Assembly (NCBI GenBank): GCA_031276685.1
Contig: JAISMQ010000209.1
Coordinates: 1-5,567 of the forward strand
DNA from: Treponema sp.
GTDB taxonomy: Bacteria > Spirochaetota > Spirochaetia > Treponematales > Breznakiellaceae
Direction of reading: 5' to 3'
Length of the DNA: 5,567 bases
The notes under the pieces were generated by a model. That model saw only the letters and a list, made by a program, of their open reading frames with translations, made no database searches and was not told the DNA's origin. The position numbers and the translations under genes are program-made. The number at the start of each line of letters is the position of its first letter. The first letter of the stretch is position 1. This document shows, piece by piece, positions 5,247 to 5,567 of this stretch.

Positions 5247-5567
5247 TTAAGACGCGGTGGCCCGCAGCAGTTCTTCCCGTGCGGAAAGTTTAAGGGCGTC
5301 GAAGAGTTCTTCTACGTCCCCCTGCATGATTAGGTCCAGCTTGTAGAGGGTAAGGTTGATGCGGTGATCGGTAAGCCGGTTCTGCGGGAAGTTGTAGGTA
5401 CGGATGCGCTCGGAACGGTCGCCGCTGCCTATTTGGCTTTTCCGGGCTTCCGCCCGCTCGCTGGCGGCTTTTGCCTCTTCCATTTCGTAGATCCGGGCCC
5501 GGAGTATCCGCATGGCCTTTGCCTTGTTTTTGATTTGGCTTTTTTCGTCCTGGCAGTGGACTACGAT
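5247..5567 (-). CDS. prfA: Peptide chain release factor 1, C-terminal part (5' end outside window)
   Basis: RF1 reads UAA/UAG stop codons in the ribosomal A site and triggers peptide release. The frame is open from the right edge (5567) to a TAA at 5247-5249, giving 106 residues of an expected ~350-360. They begin IVVHCQDEKSQIKNKAKAM, the segment that follows the GGQ loop in class-1 release factors. Next come AEARKSQIGSGDRSERIRTY and NFPQNRLTDHRINLTLYKLD, where the NFPQNR-(L/V)TDHR run is the family signature, and then the usual acidic helix (DVEELFDALKL). RLTDHRINLTLYKLD points to RF1 rather than RF2. The GGQ and the PxT codon-recognition motif lie beyond the window. Internal methionines such as the one at 5513 are not the start. 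No truncation or frameshift is seen in the visible part. Confidence 0.95.
   Translation of the reverse strand: MVVHCQDEKSQIKNKAKAMRILRARIYEMEEAKAASERAEARKSQIGSGDRSERIRTYNFPQNRLTDHRINLTLYKLDLIMQGDVEELFDALKLSAREELLRATAS

Noticed and set aside
1..5567. Searched for tRNA, rRNA, CRISPR, insertion-sequence ends and phage or defence genes.
   Set aside because: Nothing was found. The window is fully occupied by core genes and one lipoprotein-like gene, with no mobile-element signature or repeat array.

Overview
The window is a compact piece of bacterial chromosome with no gene-free stretch longer than about 30 bases. It holds two gene blocks that meet tail to tail. It looks like a G+C-rich spirochaete, most likely a Treponema relative of the termite-gut type. 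I infer this from the protein flavour, the Lys-rich tail on L17, and a putative lipoprotein with a loose, spirochaete-like lipobox. I could not run a search, so the lineage is a moderate-confidence inference.

Plus strand (1-846): the 3' end of rpoA (RNA polymerase alpha, C-terminal domain), then rplQ (ribosomal protein L17), whose start overlaps the rpoA stop by 11 bp, then a 62-residue basic protein with two CxxC pairs (a probable zinc ribbon). This is the tail of the ribosomal-protein/alpha operon, with the small zinc-ribbon gene as an extra last member. A short hairpin plus T-run at 835-854 sits on its stop codon and probably ends the transcript.

Minus strand (5567 down to 837, read right to left): the 3' part of prfA (release factor RF1), prmC (the methyltransferase that modifies the RF1 GGQ motif), a long RelA/SpoT homologue, and a CapA-family metallophosphatase-like putative lipoprotein. 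Gaps are 19, 29 and 24 bp, so this is probably one transcription unit: translation termination, then stringent-response alarmone synthesis, then a cell-envelope protein.

The most notable points are these. (1) The RelA/SpoT protein has an intact RxKD-type synthetase and an intact C-terminal regulatory half, but nearly every catalytic residue of its HD hydrolase domain is replaced. It also carries several Pro/Ala/Gly-rich insertions. (2) The small zinc-ribbon protein at the end of the alpha operon is a good candidate for an uncharacterised ribosome- or transcription-associated factor. (3) A 15-bp tandem duplication copies the last five codons of relA, stop included, into the relA-capA gap. (4) The two operons overlap by 10 bp at their 3' ends, with the terminator hairpin embedded in both coding regions.
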